From: Fomitopsis serialis
Taxonomy: Eukaryota; Basidiomycota; Agaricomycetes; Polyporales; Fomitopsidaceae
Length of the DNA: 64,000 nucleotides
Reading direction: 5' to 3'
Assembly: GCF_022376445.1 (NCBI RefSeq)
Contig: NW_025955008.1
Coordinates: forward strand, 62,001 to 126,000
Shown here: piece by piece, positions 42,830 through 55,620 of the stretch
How the letters are laid out: the number at the start of each line of letters is the position of its first letter
Position numbering within the stretch: the stretch's first letter is position 1
The notes under the pieces: model-generated
The model's input: the letters and a program-made list of their open reading frames with translations, nothing else
What the model was told of the DNA's origin: nothing
The model's database searches: none
Program-made: the position numbers and the translations under genes

Positions 42830-43762
42830 CCTGCGGGAAACCAAGTAAGCACCATGGACGTCCCCGGCGCAGTGCCATTAGCCAACCCAAGAGGCCCAGC
42901 TGCGCGGGCGCAACCCCCCAGTGCCAGGCGAGGCTCCGCGTAGGCGCGTTCCGTGCAGCTTGGGCCCCGAGGGCCAGCAATGGAAATACGGGGCGCTCAC
43001 CGTTGGTTTGTGCGGGGACCATGGCGCGCAAGGGACCGGGCGTCGACTGGGTGAGTATGCGGGCGGCGGGGCAATGCCTCGGCGCGCTTTATACGGCGGC
43101 GCGAGGCCAGTCTGATCAACGCGACGCGTCAAGCACGTGCGCGCCCGACGCGTCGACGCGTTCTAGCATCATGTGATCGCACGCCCGCGCGCGCGCGTGT
43201 GATCATGATCACACCGCATGAGATCCGGTACCCATCGTCGCCGTCCTACGAATCCGTCGCGCGACTGTCCGCACCAGCAACGCCCGCCTGCGATGTCGCT
43301 GCCCTTCATGTTCAACAGGATTGGGGGACAGCATCCAGGACGTTAGGCTCACCGCTTCGCCGAGGTACGCCGCCGTCTCATTATTAGGGCAGCCTATTCA
43401 CGAGCGCCTTCCCGGTGGGTTGCATGGACGCGCCGCGGATCGTGCGCCGCGAGGGCATCCCTCAACATGCGCGGTTCACAGCGGCATCCTCTTGCGTTGA
43501 CTGAGCCTTCGATCGTCCTGGCGGTACGGGTTATTTCCGATGCCGCAGCCCACCACCCGAGGGATACAGGCTGCGACCACATCTCACCCATACCCATGCC
43601 GACTGCTGCGATACCGCCGGCGCGTCCCGCTTCAAGCCTGCCAAATGGCGCCCTCCTTTGTTCACCACGAAGTCCCAAAAGCGGTCTGGCCTTTTGTGTG
43701 CCAGGGCCCGTCTTTGTGGGCCGGTATCGGCCTGCATTGTTCGCAGGCATCCCTCGTCGCGC
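42830..43762. repeat. Segmental duplication, copy B (partner 18220-19153)
   Basis: Nearly identical to 18220-19153 in the same orientation. It lacks the TET/JBP coding sequence beyond its first few codons. Its right edge is 45 bp before the ATG of the WD40 gene at 43808, so it occupies that gene's promoter position. High identity implies a recent duplication or gene conversion. Confidence 0.96.
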
Positions 43763-43807
43763 CTTATAGTCGGCCGTCCAAGGCTCGGTCTTCACTCATC
43801 GCCCGCT

Positions 43808-45686
43808 ATGCCCTACGACCTCAAGTTCTCATTCTCCGGTCACGTAGGGTCGATTAATTGCCTCTCATTCTCCCCCGACGGCCAATATCTCGCTACGGGC
43901 TCCGATGATCGAACCGTTTTTGTACACGACTGCTCCTCCGGTATAGAGGTCCACAAGCTTGTAGGCGACGCCCCTGTGACAAGTTTGTCCTGGCATCCAA
44001 AGCATGGTATGTGGCTGTTCATTGGCTATGGCCATGGCAGCCTAGTTTTTGCGGACCTTGCCGCGGTGCGTTTACTTGAATTGTGGGAGCCAATGCCACT
44101 GAGCTCGGATTTCGCAGCACCAGCCGGTTGGATACAAGTTTCCGGTGCAGGACGACAGCCCTATCGAGGCGTTGAGCTTCGATGTCGACAGCGAAATGCT
44201 CGCGGTCTGTCATGCAAATCGCGTGCTGCTCTGGCGGGAAATGAACCGAGGTACGCCGCAGTCTATTGGAGGCTGAAACCAAGTATTGATTGCTCGTGTC
44301 AGACTATTGGACGTACGTGTGCAGCCTGCCGTCACCAGCGGGCATTGTCGACGTCTCGGCTCCTGAAAGCCCTGTGGCACCACGCTCGTGCCACTGGTCA
44401 AAATCAGGGCGCACAGCGTCATTGGTGGTTTCCTATGCACACCATGGCATAATGTACGTTGCCGAGTCTCGGGACATAGATGCTCTGAGACGCTCTGACG
44501 CACCTGTTTGGCTTCAGCTGTTGGGATGCAACGGCCTCGGCGGTCATCTGGCGCATATCGCCGCGGAACGGCCCTACGTACGTTTGGAACCCCTCGTGCG
44601 ATCAACCAGACTCATCACCGCATTTGCCTCATTGTCAGCGGTCGTTCGTCCCTCGCCCCCGACGGCGGACGTTTGGCGATACATAACATTGCCGATGGGT
44701 TCGATCTCTACGAGGTTCATCCTCGCAAGCGCATTCGTACGTTCAAGTACACGCCAACTCACCATGTCACTCTACCGGTTCTTTTCATCCATGGCGGTAC
44801 GGCCCTTCTGATGGGCAGCGACGCTGGGCGCGTGAGCATTTGCGACGTCGGGACCACTCTCCCGGTGCAGGTACTGCGGCATGGTAAGCACCCAAGCCCG
44901 TTGATGTGAGGCTTCCCGGTGACGCTGCGATCTAGAATCAGATGTCATACAAGCCATGGTGAGAGGTACCCCGATCGCCGTGGGGCCGGAGCTAACCATG
45001 ATTCAGGCGTCCTTCGAGGGGGAAACGAGGCTCATTGCCACCGGATCATCGGAGATGGGCGATCATACGTATGTAAAATTGTGGACCGCACCAGGCCGGC
45101 GTGAGTACAGCCCTACGTCGATCATTCGCTCACCGTTATTGAGTTTTGTGTATATGACGACGCCGTTCCAGCTCGCCAGTCATCGATTGTAACGGAGCCC
45201 TCCAAGCGCATCCCGAGCCAACGGATTGATGAAGGCGCTAGCCCGGCCGCCCAGGATCACATTGCGGCGGCACCGCGGTATATATCCCGGGCGGTGAACA
45301 CGTCTGCTAGCCTCAAGGGTGCCCTGGAGGACCGGCGTGCACCCTCCCCCCTCCCTTTCCGTTTCGAGGAGCCGTCAGGTAATGCTAGGTTGCGGGTTGG
45401 TCGTACCGAGAAGCGTCCGAATCGCGACAAAGGCGGTAAGTTCGTAATCATACTGGCGAAGACGCCTGGTAACGACCACATCCCAGGCGTTGCAAAGGGG
45501 CTCCAGGCTCGGAATAATGAACCCGATGGTGCGGGCACCATGCACGACAAGTCGGTCGTGTGTGGCACGTATTTCCTCCTCGTCCCCCTATACCTCGTCA
45601 TCATTTGCCTGGCCTGCCTCTGCCTCCATCTTTATTACTATGAGCCAAGCGTGAGTGTCCAAGATGCTCTGCTGTGTAACTCTTGA
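43808..45686 (+). CDS. WD40-repeat protein with C-terminal membrane segment
   Basis: Exon 1 (43808-44065) encodes a start MPYDLKFSFSGHVGSINCLS and two WD40-type units (FSPDGQYLATGSDDRTVFVH; SLSWHPKHGMWLFIGYGHGS). After an intron ending near 44144, FPVQDDSPIEALSFDVDSEM and VLLWREMNR continue the propeller. Further exons give LAPDGGRLAIHNIADGFDLY, VLFIHGGTALLMGSDAGRVS and, after another intron, ASFEGETRLIATGSSEMGDH. The last exon (to the stop at 45684) is Pro/Arg-rich and ends with a hydrophobic segment (YFLLVPLYLVIICLACLCLH). Members of this basidiomycete WD40 group are known to me only as hypothetical proteins; a scaffold role is inferred. Exons between 44250 and 44640 are not fully resolved. 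The promoter lies in duplicated sequence. Confidence 0.82.
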
Positions 45687-46699
45687 ATGCTGAATCAGTA
45701 CCCAGGGCTGGCAAGTTCCGACAATCGCCTGAATAGTCCACTACCCTTTGGGCGCATAGCTAATGTAGGTTGCTCTGTTTCAGTTCATTACCACCCCCTC
45801 TCACTGACGAATGTCTAATATGCTTGCGGCCCTGTCTTTGTCGTGGCAAGGAGTTTCAGAAGTCTAATGCCTGCGTCAAACTGCCCTTGTCGGGTACGCA
45901 CCAGACGGGGCAACGATGGCAGGGTACTGTATGAACGATCGCATTTGTACAAATTACTCTTCCACCCCATCAATGTATATATATGACTGTTTCCTACGTC
46001 CAGCTGTTGGGAGCCAGTCAACCAGCTGGCAGTCGTTCAGTCATATGCACTTCACTAGGCCAGCTGTAAGTCGTATGCAGCCGGGACAAGCACAACACCA
46101 TGATGTAACTCGGGCACTGCTGGACGTCTTGGTCGCACAGGCCTGTAAGTGCAACGACGAACTTAGACCAGAAGATCCTTTTGTTCTCCAGATTTGTATG
46201 CATCCAGCATAACCGGCGCCTATAATCGAGCTTGCGGTCCCTACTCACGCCCAACAACAGACGCCACTGCTCAGTACTACACTCCTGGGTATGAAGCGGC
46301 ATATACTTATTCGCCAGCAAGCCCGTCGCAGATGGGAGTGGCGAACCGGGCGATCATTTCGAAGCGCGTACCGAAAGGTCGCCACTCTCGCAGCAGCATC
46401 TGACTGCCTCCTCTTCGTCCTAATCGTTCTTTTGCTATGGTTTGGGGCGTCCAGCCTTCCAATATGTGTCTGGCTTTTGGACCTCCTCGCGCTCTCTCGA
46501 ATCGGCTCTAGTAAGTATTCCTAAGTACTGAGTGTCAGTGGCGTGTGGGCCTTAATTATGGCACTGCTAGGTGCTCTGGAGCCAGGCCTGAATCCTCGCA
46601 GGTCGCCCGGGAAGCCTGGCGGGCAGAGATTCACTATTTTTGTAGCCGGGCCTCAAGGCAAAGCGGTCCCTGCAGGTGTGTTGATCGAGCCATCCTCGG
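45687..46699. other. Flank of CACTA-like element, ends not located
   Basis: Short frames here (for example 46050-46212, 46291-46524) lack family resemblance. The 5' end of the transposon should lie in this stretch, but no clear CACTA-type terminal inverted repeat pairing with the 51.6 kb side was found by eye. Protein-like FTIFVAGPQGKAVPAGV at about 46640 may be the first exon of the element's first gene. Confidence 0.4.
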
Positions 46700-47243
46700 G
46701 ATGAGCGCTGATCAACGATTGTTGACCTTGCTTGACACAGTGGTTCTGGCGGACTATACGATTGGAGATGTGCTCTCTCAACTGAGACGGCGCCACCTGC
46801 TCCCCGATCTGAAGCGACTACGCTGCTCGGTATATTACGATGCCTACAGGAGCACACCGTTGGCGTTACACCATCGACTGTCTGAGATTGGTGTGGGGCA
46901 GTTGTCAAGCCTGCACGTACGGTTCCACGTTCTAGGCGGTGCAAGAGGAGACTTCCTCGAATATGCAAGTGGACACGGTGCGTCGTATTGAATCTGCCAA
47001 CGCAAAAAGAGCGTCGCTGATGTAGCTGGAGATGCAGCCGATGCAAATCTGGAGGCCAACGTGAGCGAGGATGACAGTGACGGCACCGCGTCCGCAGGTG
47101 CCTCTGATGCAAGGGCCTTACCAGGTCGTCATCGACGGAAATGTGCGGTGCAGTTTTATATCACGTCCGAGTACGAGCTAACGTGCCTAAAGACGCGTCC
47201 AAAAGGCGTGCCGACACAAGAAGACAAAGGACTGACCAACTAG
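46700..47243 (+). CDS. Upstream coding segment of the transposon (possible ubiquitin-like domain)
   Basis: The frame 46700-46980 reads LLTLLDTVVLADYTIGDVLS, QLRRRHLLPDLKRLRCSVYY, DAYRSTPLALHHRLSEIG and LSSLHVRFHVLGG. The alternation of strand, helix and strand with a terminal LHVR-type strand suggests a ubiquitin-like (beta-grasp) fold. An intron of about 50 bp leads to AGDAADANLEANVSEDDSDG, an acidic linker. Similar text precedes Tnp2 transposases in other basidiomycetes as I remember it. It could be the N-terminal part of the transposase or a separate protein. The fold call is inference. Confidence 0.5.
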
Positions 47244-47244
47244 C

Positions 47245-50200
47245 CGCCATGCTCAACGAGCCGCATCTTGACATGACTGCCTCTTTGTCGCCAGAGGGCC
47301 CGACGTCGCCGGACTCGCGTAGCTCAAGCCATGTTCGAAAGAATATGGAGGAGGCCTTGGATGACGCTGCTGTTCGCCACGACCCTACCCCTATGCCGGG
47401 CTTTCAAGCAGATTTGTCAAGGCCGCCTTCAAATAATCGAGGTGCCGCCGCAGGCCCTGTGGATGGAATAGCGTCCTCGTCAAACACCGCTGACGTGGAT
47501 TGGACGCAGAAAGCCCGCGACGACATCACCTATCTGCACGACTTCGCCCATAAGCGGTGCGTGATGCTCGGGCCCGTTGGCCCACTTGTGTTCCAAAGAA
47601 AGCCGGATGCGACGTCCCCACCCTACCAACTACAAGACTCGCAGACGCTGGCGCCAGCGAACAGTGGACCTCATGCCCTCTCAGTCAAGAATCCGGAAAA
47701 CGCGTCTTTTCTGGAGCAGGAGGAATGGTTGGTTTCATTGGTCAGGGATGTGATCGCTGCGCCGGCCTACAATGATGCAGCTCTCGACAAAGCGCGCGCT
47801 GATTTGCTAAGCTATCTGCACCGCGAGTTGGATGGGCTCGAGCGCGTGAAGGCGGAGCAGTGGGAGAGATACAGGCGCACCAGTGGTCAAGCTACCGAAC
47901 CTGGTCCGATGCACCCTCGGTCCATTGACACCGGTGCGTCATCTATTCTACTGTTTCAGTACGAAACTGACAGGGATTCAAGACCGGTTTTTCTATCGAT
48001 CATACGACGTCATGAATCCCATCATCCTCGGATACAATCTCGTCGCCCTGTCCATGAATCTGCTGCATCGCCTACCTCGCCGGGGATGTACGTCACTTCT
48101 CCACGGTATTCGAATGATTGTGCAATCCACGCTTCAGTTCGCCAGAGGCGGCGCACTCGGCGTAGACGATCACATGCTCCTGAATAACCTGCATACCGAC
48201 ATACGGTGGATCACCAATCAGTTCAATCTGGATCCGCATACGACTCCGTACGCCTGCTGTCCCACATGCAATGCTCTGTATCCCGCTCGACAATGTCCAG
48301 AGACATGCTCGTACAAAGCCACTGCTACAAGTGCGGTGTGTCACGCAACGCTTTGTCGGAGCCGAACCATCAATGGCAAGACATACTCCTTCCCAGAGAA
48401 GACCTACGTATATCAGAACATGAAGGAATGGATGGCTCGATTCCTCTCCAGACCGGACATTGAGCCTGTGATCGACGCGCGGAGAAATCTGGCCCATGCC
48501 GCACTGCCGGACATTCGCTCCGATATATGGGATGCGCCAGTGTTCCGAAACTTCAAAGACGCGACAGGTCGGACGTTCATTGATGGCCCTGAAGGCGAGG
48601 GACGGTATCTCTTCAGTCTGACTGTCGATGGATTCAACCCGTTCCAGGCCAAGGAGGCGAAACAGAAGGTGTCCATATCAGGTATCTATATGGTTTGCAT
48701 GAATCTACCCCCTGATATGCGCTACCTCCCCGAGAACATGTACCTGGTCGGTATAGTCCCGGGGCCCTCCGAGCCGTCTCTCGAGGAAATCAACCACTTC
48801 TTGGAGCCGCTCGTCAGCGATTTATTAGACTTCTGGCACCCTGGGGTCAGGTTCACACGCACCGCGTCGTATCCAAGTGGGAGGCTGGTCCGTTGTGCTC
48901 TAGTACCCCTCGTTTGCGATCTACCTGCCGCCCGTCAAGTATCCGGACATGGATCGCACAGCGCGAGCAACTTTTGTACCTTTTGCAAGCTACGACTGGA
49001 AGATATCGAGAACCTCGAGCCCATGACTTGGACGATGCGATCGGCGAAAGAGCATCGTGATGCGGCACTCAAGTGGAAGGCAGCTACTTCGCCTCAGGAA
49101 CGAAAGCGTCTATTTGACGAGGCTGGCGTGCGTTGGTCTGAACTACTTCGCCTGCCATACTGGGACCCCATCCTTTTCACGATTGTTGACACGATGCATA
49201 ATCATTACTTGGGGCTGCTCAAAAATCACTGCCGGGATATCTGGGGCATGTCGATGGATCTTGAGGACGGCTCCGATATACCGCGCAGCGCTCCTCGGCA
49301 ACCGACTCCTGCGGAAATGGACCATGCCATGCAATGCCTGTATCATGGAAGCGACGAGATACTACGCGGGCTCGACAATAATACACTGTGGCATCTCTGT
49401 TATCGACACAATCTGCGAAGATCAAAGAAGACTAAGAGGCTGCTGAAGACCCTGTTCGAATGGGTACGTCTCGACTAATTCACTCGAACATTCTACTGAC
49501 CTTCCGAATGGTGTGTCTCACACAGCGCGTTCAGAATGGCTATGGAAGACTAGGAGACAGTCAAGTCGGTGCAGATCCCAATGGCAAGAAGGCCCAGTCG
49601 CAAGACTTGCCTGCAGACGATGGTCAACTCAAACTGATTACCGGCGTCCTGAAGGCTCAGAAGGCTCTGGAGGCTGGAAAGCCAGAGAAGACCCTTGCTG
49701 GATCCAACAAGGATGTGCTAATCGAGCTGTGCCGACGAAAAGGCTTGAACGGTGAGAATCTGGAGAAGCTTAAGAAGGCACAACTTGCTAGTTTGCTCGT
49801 TCGAAATGTGAGCGCCGAGCATATTCTATTCGAGACACATCTGACGAAGGGCATCAGCGCGAGACGTCGGCATGTGCTGTGCCGGAGGGGACACCGGGTA
49901 CGTACGCATGCCATACTCCTGCCTTGGTTTCCGTTCAATGATCGTCTGACTGTTTCCAGGTCCGTCTGCGGTACCGAACCGTTCTGCCGCAACTGAGCAC
50001 AGAAGGGCGGAGGATGCGCAACGTAGTGTCGTACGCGTGCGCTCAACCGGTAACTATACACGGATACTAACTTACGTCTGACAGCCCCATATACCCCCAC
50101 TGCCGGATCACGAGGGCGAGGACGACCATCGCGCCGTGCTAGGTCGTGGCACACTCGGTGAGATACACAGCGATATGCGCCGGACTGTGGTTCCCTCTTG

Positions 50201-51583
50201 GGTAGATCCGGCGCCGAGAAATCTTGGGACCAAGGAACGAGGGAAACTCAGTGCTGATCAATGGTTCTCCGCGTGCACAATCAACTTCCCCTTCACCCTC
50301 ATCCGGCTTTGGGGAAAGGAGGCCGGCAGGAAGGCAGACATGCTGCAAAACTATATGGACCTTGTGACCGCAATAGTCATGAGCAGTATGTTGGAGATCG
50401 ACGACCACCACATCCAAGCATACGAAACAGCAATCCTTCGTTACCTTCGGGGTCTCAAGCGACTTTACAAGGAGTCAGAGGTCAAAGTGAACCACCATAT
50501 GGCGCTTCACGTTGGCGCCTTCCTACGCAGGTTCGGCCCAGTGCATTCAGTTCGAACATTCTTCTCCGAGCGGATGAACTTCGTGCTGCAGCGTACGAAC
50601 TCAACCAGGATATTCGGTGAGTTTAGTGCCCAATAGATCTGTCGCGTCTGGTGCCTATTACTAACACCTGTGCAGGGGAGTTGGAGGTCACCTTCATGAC
50701 GACGGCCTGCCGTGCAGCGAATTTACGTGCCCTTTTACAGAAGGAAAGCGTTCGCTCTGTCGTTAAGGCCTTCGTGGACACTTATGAGGGACTGTTCAAC
50801 GAAAACAAACGCGGCACAAGATTGCGGGAGACGATGTTGGGAAACGAGGCTGCTCGACGGCAACCGGCGGTACGCAAGGACAAAGTGGCGGTTTCACTCG
50901 ACGACGATACCTTTCGCGGACTCATCTCTCTTCTGAACGGCGAGAGCGGGCGCGATTCATTCGCTGACTTTCGCGAATTCAGGGTCGCTCCAAATCTCAG
51001 GCAGCTCGGCAACAAAGTAATTAACTGTACCCGTCTGGTTCTCCACGGCATATCATACATGACCGCGTCGAAATCCGTCAAGGATAGCAACGTAGTTTTC
51101 CGCATACCAGGCCGCGGGGACGACCTCTACGCTGGGCGCATCAACCGCATCTTCGCGCATATGAGGCGGGGAGAAAAGGGCGAAGCAATTGAAGACGTCT
51201 TCCTGTCCATTGATCGCCTCGACGAGTTGTCTGCGGAAGATGCCCGCTATGATGACTACCGCAGGTTCCCTCACGTCGGGGGTCGTCTCTGCTACGACAG
51301 ATACCTGCCTGATCCCGTAGTCGTCAGACCTGATCACATTGTTTCGCATTTTGCCAGAACGACGACGACGGTCGGCGAAATCACCGCTCCTTGCGTTCAT
51401 GTCCTGCAGCTGAACAGGGTGAGTGGTCCCGTTCATCTATTGATGTAGGGTGCAGCTCATCGACGCCTAATTGAATAGCTACTCAGACTCGTGACACCCT
51501 CAACGGACGAGGAGGTCGAGCAATCCCTGGAGGACATTGAATTGTCGGAGCTTGTCAACCAACTCGCCACCGTCAATTCTTAA
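47245..51583 (+). CDS. Tnp2-family (CACTA-like) transposase
   Basis: Exon 47245-47933 (MLNEPHLDMTASLSPEGPTS) joins, across an intron ending just before GIQDRFFYRSYDVM, a long exon to about 49463. The join retains MNLLHRLPRRGCTSLLHGIR, the Cys-rich YACCPTCNALYPARQCPETC, IWDAPVFRNFKDATGR, YLFSLTVDGFNPFQAKEAKQ, MYLVGIVPGPSEPSLEEINH, GHGSHSASNFCTFCKLRLED and ILFTIVDTMHNHYLGLLKNH with CRDIWG, all Tnp2 landmarks. After an intron, DVLIELCRRKGLNGENLEKL resembles a SAP DNA-binding motif. Later exons give VVPSWVDPAPRNLGTKERGK, MALHVGAFLRRFGPVHSV and a C-terminal regulatory region; the last intron is 51419-51478 and the stop is at 51581-51583. The reading is open throughout at my resolution, so this copy may be active. 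The enzyme would cut at the element's inverted ends in the nucleus. Confidence 0.92.
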
Positions 51584-52109
51584 ACGTATAGCAAGCACAA
51601 TAAACCCGCATCTATCTAGACTGATGCGTGCTAAGATGCCGTGACTGACGGCGCGCGACATGCTACGTCATATGTAGCACGCCCTGTGATGTATGCTACA
51701 TATTCGAAGCCGAGCGAGGCACGAGCACCGCGTAGAAGTGAGTCTGCAGCCGCGTGCCCACTTCCCCATTGGTCTCGAAAGCCCAGTACAGTCTATTAGT
51801 ATCATCAGCGTTCGAACCGCTCCCTTCATCCATCTGCTAGACGAGCACGCTTGGGAATCAAATGGTCTTAAAGGGCCTAACTACTACGCACTCAACGACT
51901 ATGCTACTAGCTGGCCGCTGTCAAAGCCGACTGCCACCGTATCCCGTTCTCTGCAAGGCGGTCCTCCTCCTCACTTGTCATAGCAGGACGTGTATACTGT
52001 CTCCACGCTCTCGGGGCCCTAGAGGAAAGGAATATCAATGTCGCTGGTATCTCCAGGCTATGCATCAGCACCTGCGCTTGTCACAACGTCTGGCGCGTCA
52101 AATCTACGA
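51584..52109. other. 3' flank of transposon
   Basis: Short inverted and direct phrases (tgctac and gtagca around 51660-51690) suggest subterminal transposon repeats, but no terminal inverted repeat could be matched to the 5' side. Confidence 0.4.
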
Positions 52110-55100
52110 GTTGTTGACGGGGTACAGACGAGGTCAATTTCGACGAGTTGCAATCGCTTTACCGCAGGCACACGCCTTATGCCTCGTCTTTCCTCGCTGA
52201 GATGACAGAGGTGCTTCGTCCTCCGCACACCACACCCATGGCCTGGACTTCATGTCCTGGTTCACTGGTCCCACGCCTCCTACCGCGTACCTCGCGTCCG
52301 TCCCCGCATCCCATCCCCTCTTTGGGCTCATGCAGCCCACCCAATACCTGGCCACCTGCCGCGCGGCGCGTATTGACCCCGGCGAGATGCGCGAGAATCT
52401 TCAAGGTGCGACCGGTCACTCTAGGGTGTTGCCTCTGCCGTGGTCGTCGCGGCCTCAACAAGCCTCGAGTCGTACTTCGAGAACCGCAAGAAAGGAATGA
52501 AGTGGCCGTTCTACTGCGGTATCGCGGCCAGCAGGCGTTCCCCGTACTCGCGCTCGAGTCGAGCACTGTGGAAGACGTGATCGATGGCGGCGAGGGCTCG
52601 CGCTCAAGGATCTTGGGCAACACGTCCAAAGCATGAACAAGCACCTCCCGGCGAACTCGTAGCTTTGCGTATTGCCCCACAACGCGCCGAAGGCGTTCGT
52701 TGTCACGGGCCCTGCGCGCGCCCTATACGGCCTCGTCACCCTCCTGCGCAAGGTCCGCGCCCCGAACGGCCTCGACCAGAGCAAGATCCCGTTCTCGCAG
52801 CGGAAGCCCGTGTTTTCTGTGCGCTTCTTGGTGGTCGGCGTACTCTACCACAGCGAGTACCTCCGGGGGATGACGGAGAAGCTGTTCGAGGAGGACTTGG
52901 GTGGTGAGGAGCTGTGGACGAAGGAGGACCTGGGTATGGCGGTTTATCATACCGAGACCGGTGAGTGCTACATGCTCATACTGAGGGCCAATCGGACTAA
53001 TCATAGGTAACTATCTCCGCGAGCTTAGGACGCGCCTGACGTGCTCCCTGGGTGGCCATGTTTTCTCTTCTTCGCTGCACTGAGCGAAGGCTACGACCGC
53101 CACACATGCTATCGACTTCGGCCCGGGTTGCTCTAGCGGCGTCGGTCCTCTGACGGCGCGGAGCCTCAAGGCCTCAACGGTCGTGGTGTCTGCGTCATCG
53201 TCGCGGGAGACAAGTCGAGGGATATCGTCGAATTTTACGACGCGCAGACAGTGAATAGGGAGGAGTGGTGGAGTCGGTACTTCGTGCCCCGTCTCGTCAG
53301 GACGAGGTACGTTCGCTACAATATTCGTCAGCTGGTACAGCGTTAATCTTTGCATAGCGATGGCAAAATCCACCTTGAAACGCCGTTCCCTCGTCTCCTG
53401 GGCAAGCCGCCAATCACGGCGGCTGGTGTGACCCCCATGGCCGTCAAGGCTGGTTTCATCAGCGTCGTCCTGGCGGCTGGGTACCACGTCGAGAAGTTGC
53501 TGGTGACGGACACTACAACGCTACGGCGCTTCGCTCAAAGGTCGCTGGAGGTCAGTGCAAGATCCCCGCTGGTGTTGGTATCACCCTCAACTCGTTCTAC
53601 ATCAATCCACGCCGGTTCGGCTTCCAGTTCCCATCACAGCAGAAAATGCGCCGTCATGGCCTGCTCATCGAGGGTCTCTGTCTCGCCGCCGGTAATCATA
53701 GCACGGAGAAGGCGGCGGACATCTTCGTTGGTCTCAAGGCGTCGGGCGTCTGTAACGTCTCACTCAAGCCCGGATTCGTCGACGGCATCCGTCTGGCCTT
53801 ACTGGTGACTGGTCCGCCGAGAAGTTCGGGATGCAGCCCCTGCCGTTCGACGGTTTCCTTTTAGCATCTCGCGTCATGGTCGCCAAGCAGGGGCACACGA
53901 GCTCTTCAGTCAAGGATCTCATCGTCGCCGCGAAGGGTGTCGATGATTCTCAGCGAGAAAGAACCTACGCCGAGGAGACCAGCGGCATTGTGGCCGTAAA
54001 GTCTGAGCTCGGCGAGCCCATCCACAAGGCTGCCACGCGCGCCGTCAAGCTGTGGAAGGAGTTCGATGACGTTGTCCTAAAGATGGCCAGGAACGCGCTG
54101 CGTGGGTCAACGAGACGCGTGCAGAGATTGTCGTGAAGCTGAAGAAGGATTTCGCAAAGCCGTGGTTCGGGTAGAAGAAGGACGGCAGCGTCGTCGAAGA
54201 CATCGCCGACATGGCCTACGGGGAGGTCGTCTTTCGTACGGCCCGTCTCATGTACGTCAAGCACGAGGAGCGTTAGGTCGACCTGTCGCTCAGAAACTTG
54301 ACGGGTGATTGGCTCCGCCGCGTGGAGGACGCTCCGCGGGCATTGACTGCGGATCAAAGGCGTCGATCCTACAGTCTTGTTCTTCTTTGGACAAGCCCGT
54401 CGACGTCATCAAGCTCTTCTTCGCGACGCACCCGGAAGGCTTTCTTTCTCGCCACTTCGTAGCGTCCAGGCCGGAAGCCGGTGCCGTCCACAAGCCGTTC
54501 ATCCCCGTCCTCGACGCGAACTTCGAGGTGTGGTTCAAGAAGGTATGTTGGATTCGCCTGATAAGGAGCTGTAGCTGACCTTGTGGGTAGGACTTTCTGT
54601 GGGCAGCCGGGGACATCGAGGCCGTCTTCGACCAGGGCCCGCAGCGTGTGTGCATCCTCCAGGGCCCTGTCGCAATGAAGCATGCTACGAAGAAGGACGA
54701 GCCGATCAAGGAGATGCTCGACAACATCCCCGATATCGTCGTCGACAGGTTGGCGAAGTGCCTCTACGACGGCGACCTCAGTCGCATCCCGACTACCGAC
54801 TATCTCGGTATGAAGGCTTCACCTCTCCCAGAGAGTCATCAGCTCGCTTGGTGTCGAGCGTCACAAAATCGTCTATTCCGTTGGAAGCGCCTTGCCTGAG
54901 GCGTCGACTTGGCTGGAGACTCGGACGCTCGCAGGCCCTTGTCAAAATTGGCTCAGGGCCCTCCTTACGTCGACGACCATCGTCCAGGGTACATCGCGCG
55001 TCGCCAACCCGATGTGCCGCCTCTTCGCTCTTCGTCGGAGCCAGACGCCTGTGTTTGTCGCCCTCCACGACGCCGATCGTTCGTACCGCCATCACAGGTT

Positions 55101-55620
55101 TGACAAGGCCGTCGAGGTCAAGTATCATCCGGCGTCTTAGGCGATCCACGTCACGCTGTTCAAGGATCGCCTCAGCGTCTCCGTGCCCCTTCACTTCAAC
55201 CTCGTTTAAAACCCGAGCACGGGCTAAACCCCCATCCATGATGTTGCCGAGGCCGTAAGGCGCGTATCAAAGACTTCTACTGGAAGCTGAGGTCCAGCGA
55301 CACTCCGACTACGAGAACACTTTCGAGATCGTCATAGGGCCTGAGTGGGTTGTTCGAATGGGACGATGAGTCCAAGCCTCTCCAAGCGGGCACTGGCCTT
55401 GTGTTCCGCGTCCGGTCTGAGGTCACGCATCGCAGCAAAATGTTCTTCAAGCCCGTCTCTGTTTCTGGCGACATCCTCGTCCGTGACCAGCTTAAACGCC
55501 TCGTCAAGGTCAGTTCAATCGGCTTCCTGCAGACGACAGCCAGGGCAACCCGTACTCGCATACCTCCAACGTTACGGTACCCAGCAGGGTTCGCACAGCC
55601 CACTGCTATGACATCCGCCC
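52110..55620 (+). pseudogene. Fatty acid synthase beta-type polypeptide, decayed
   Basis: Blocks of the yeast/fungal FAS beta region appear in the correct order: DELQSLYRRHTPYASSFLAE near 52140, the acetyltransferase domain (WFTGPTPPTAYLASVPASHP; GATGHS with a 1-base loss right after the GHSxG start), PKAFVVTGPARALYGLVTLL, IPFSQRKPVFSVRFLVVGVL, an intron at about 52960-53006, DGKIHLETPFPRLLGKPPI and AGVTPMAVKAGF of the enoyl reductase, STEKAADIFVGLKASG, VMVAKQGHTSSSVKDLIVAA, LGEPIHKAATRAVKLWKEFD, AAGDIEAVFDQGPQRVCILQ with GPVAMKHATKKDEPIKEML, SWLETRTLAGP (55 kb side), VKYHPAS, FEWDDESKPLQAGTGLVFRV and VSGDILVRDQLKRLVKVSS. Many frameshifts and stops break it, and parts are deleted near 55250-55340. 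Introns are retained. Confidence 0.95.

Larger units (their letters stand above)
46700..51583 (+). mobile_element. CACTA/EnSpm-like DNA transposon (Tnp2 type), ends undefined
   Basis: Contains a nearly intact Tnp2-family transposase preceded by an upstream coding segment typical of such fungal elements. Termini and target duplication were not identified, so these limits are only the coding limits. Confidence 0.8.

Noticed and set aside
42421..43176. 251-residue plus-strand open frame entering duplication copy B
   Set aside because: The part inside the duplication is identical to a frame in copy A that has a different upstream context, and no motif or splice site supports coding.
51584..52109. 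tgctac/gtagca phrases as the transposon's terminal inverted repeat
   Set aside because: No matching partner could be found near 45.7-46.6 kb, so the element's ends are left undefined.
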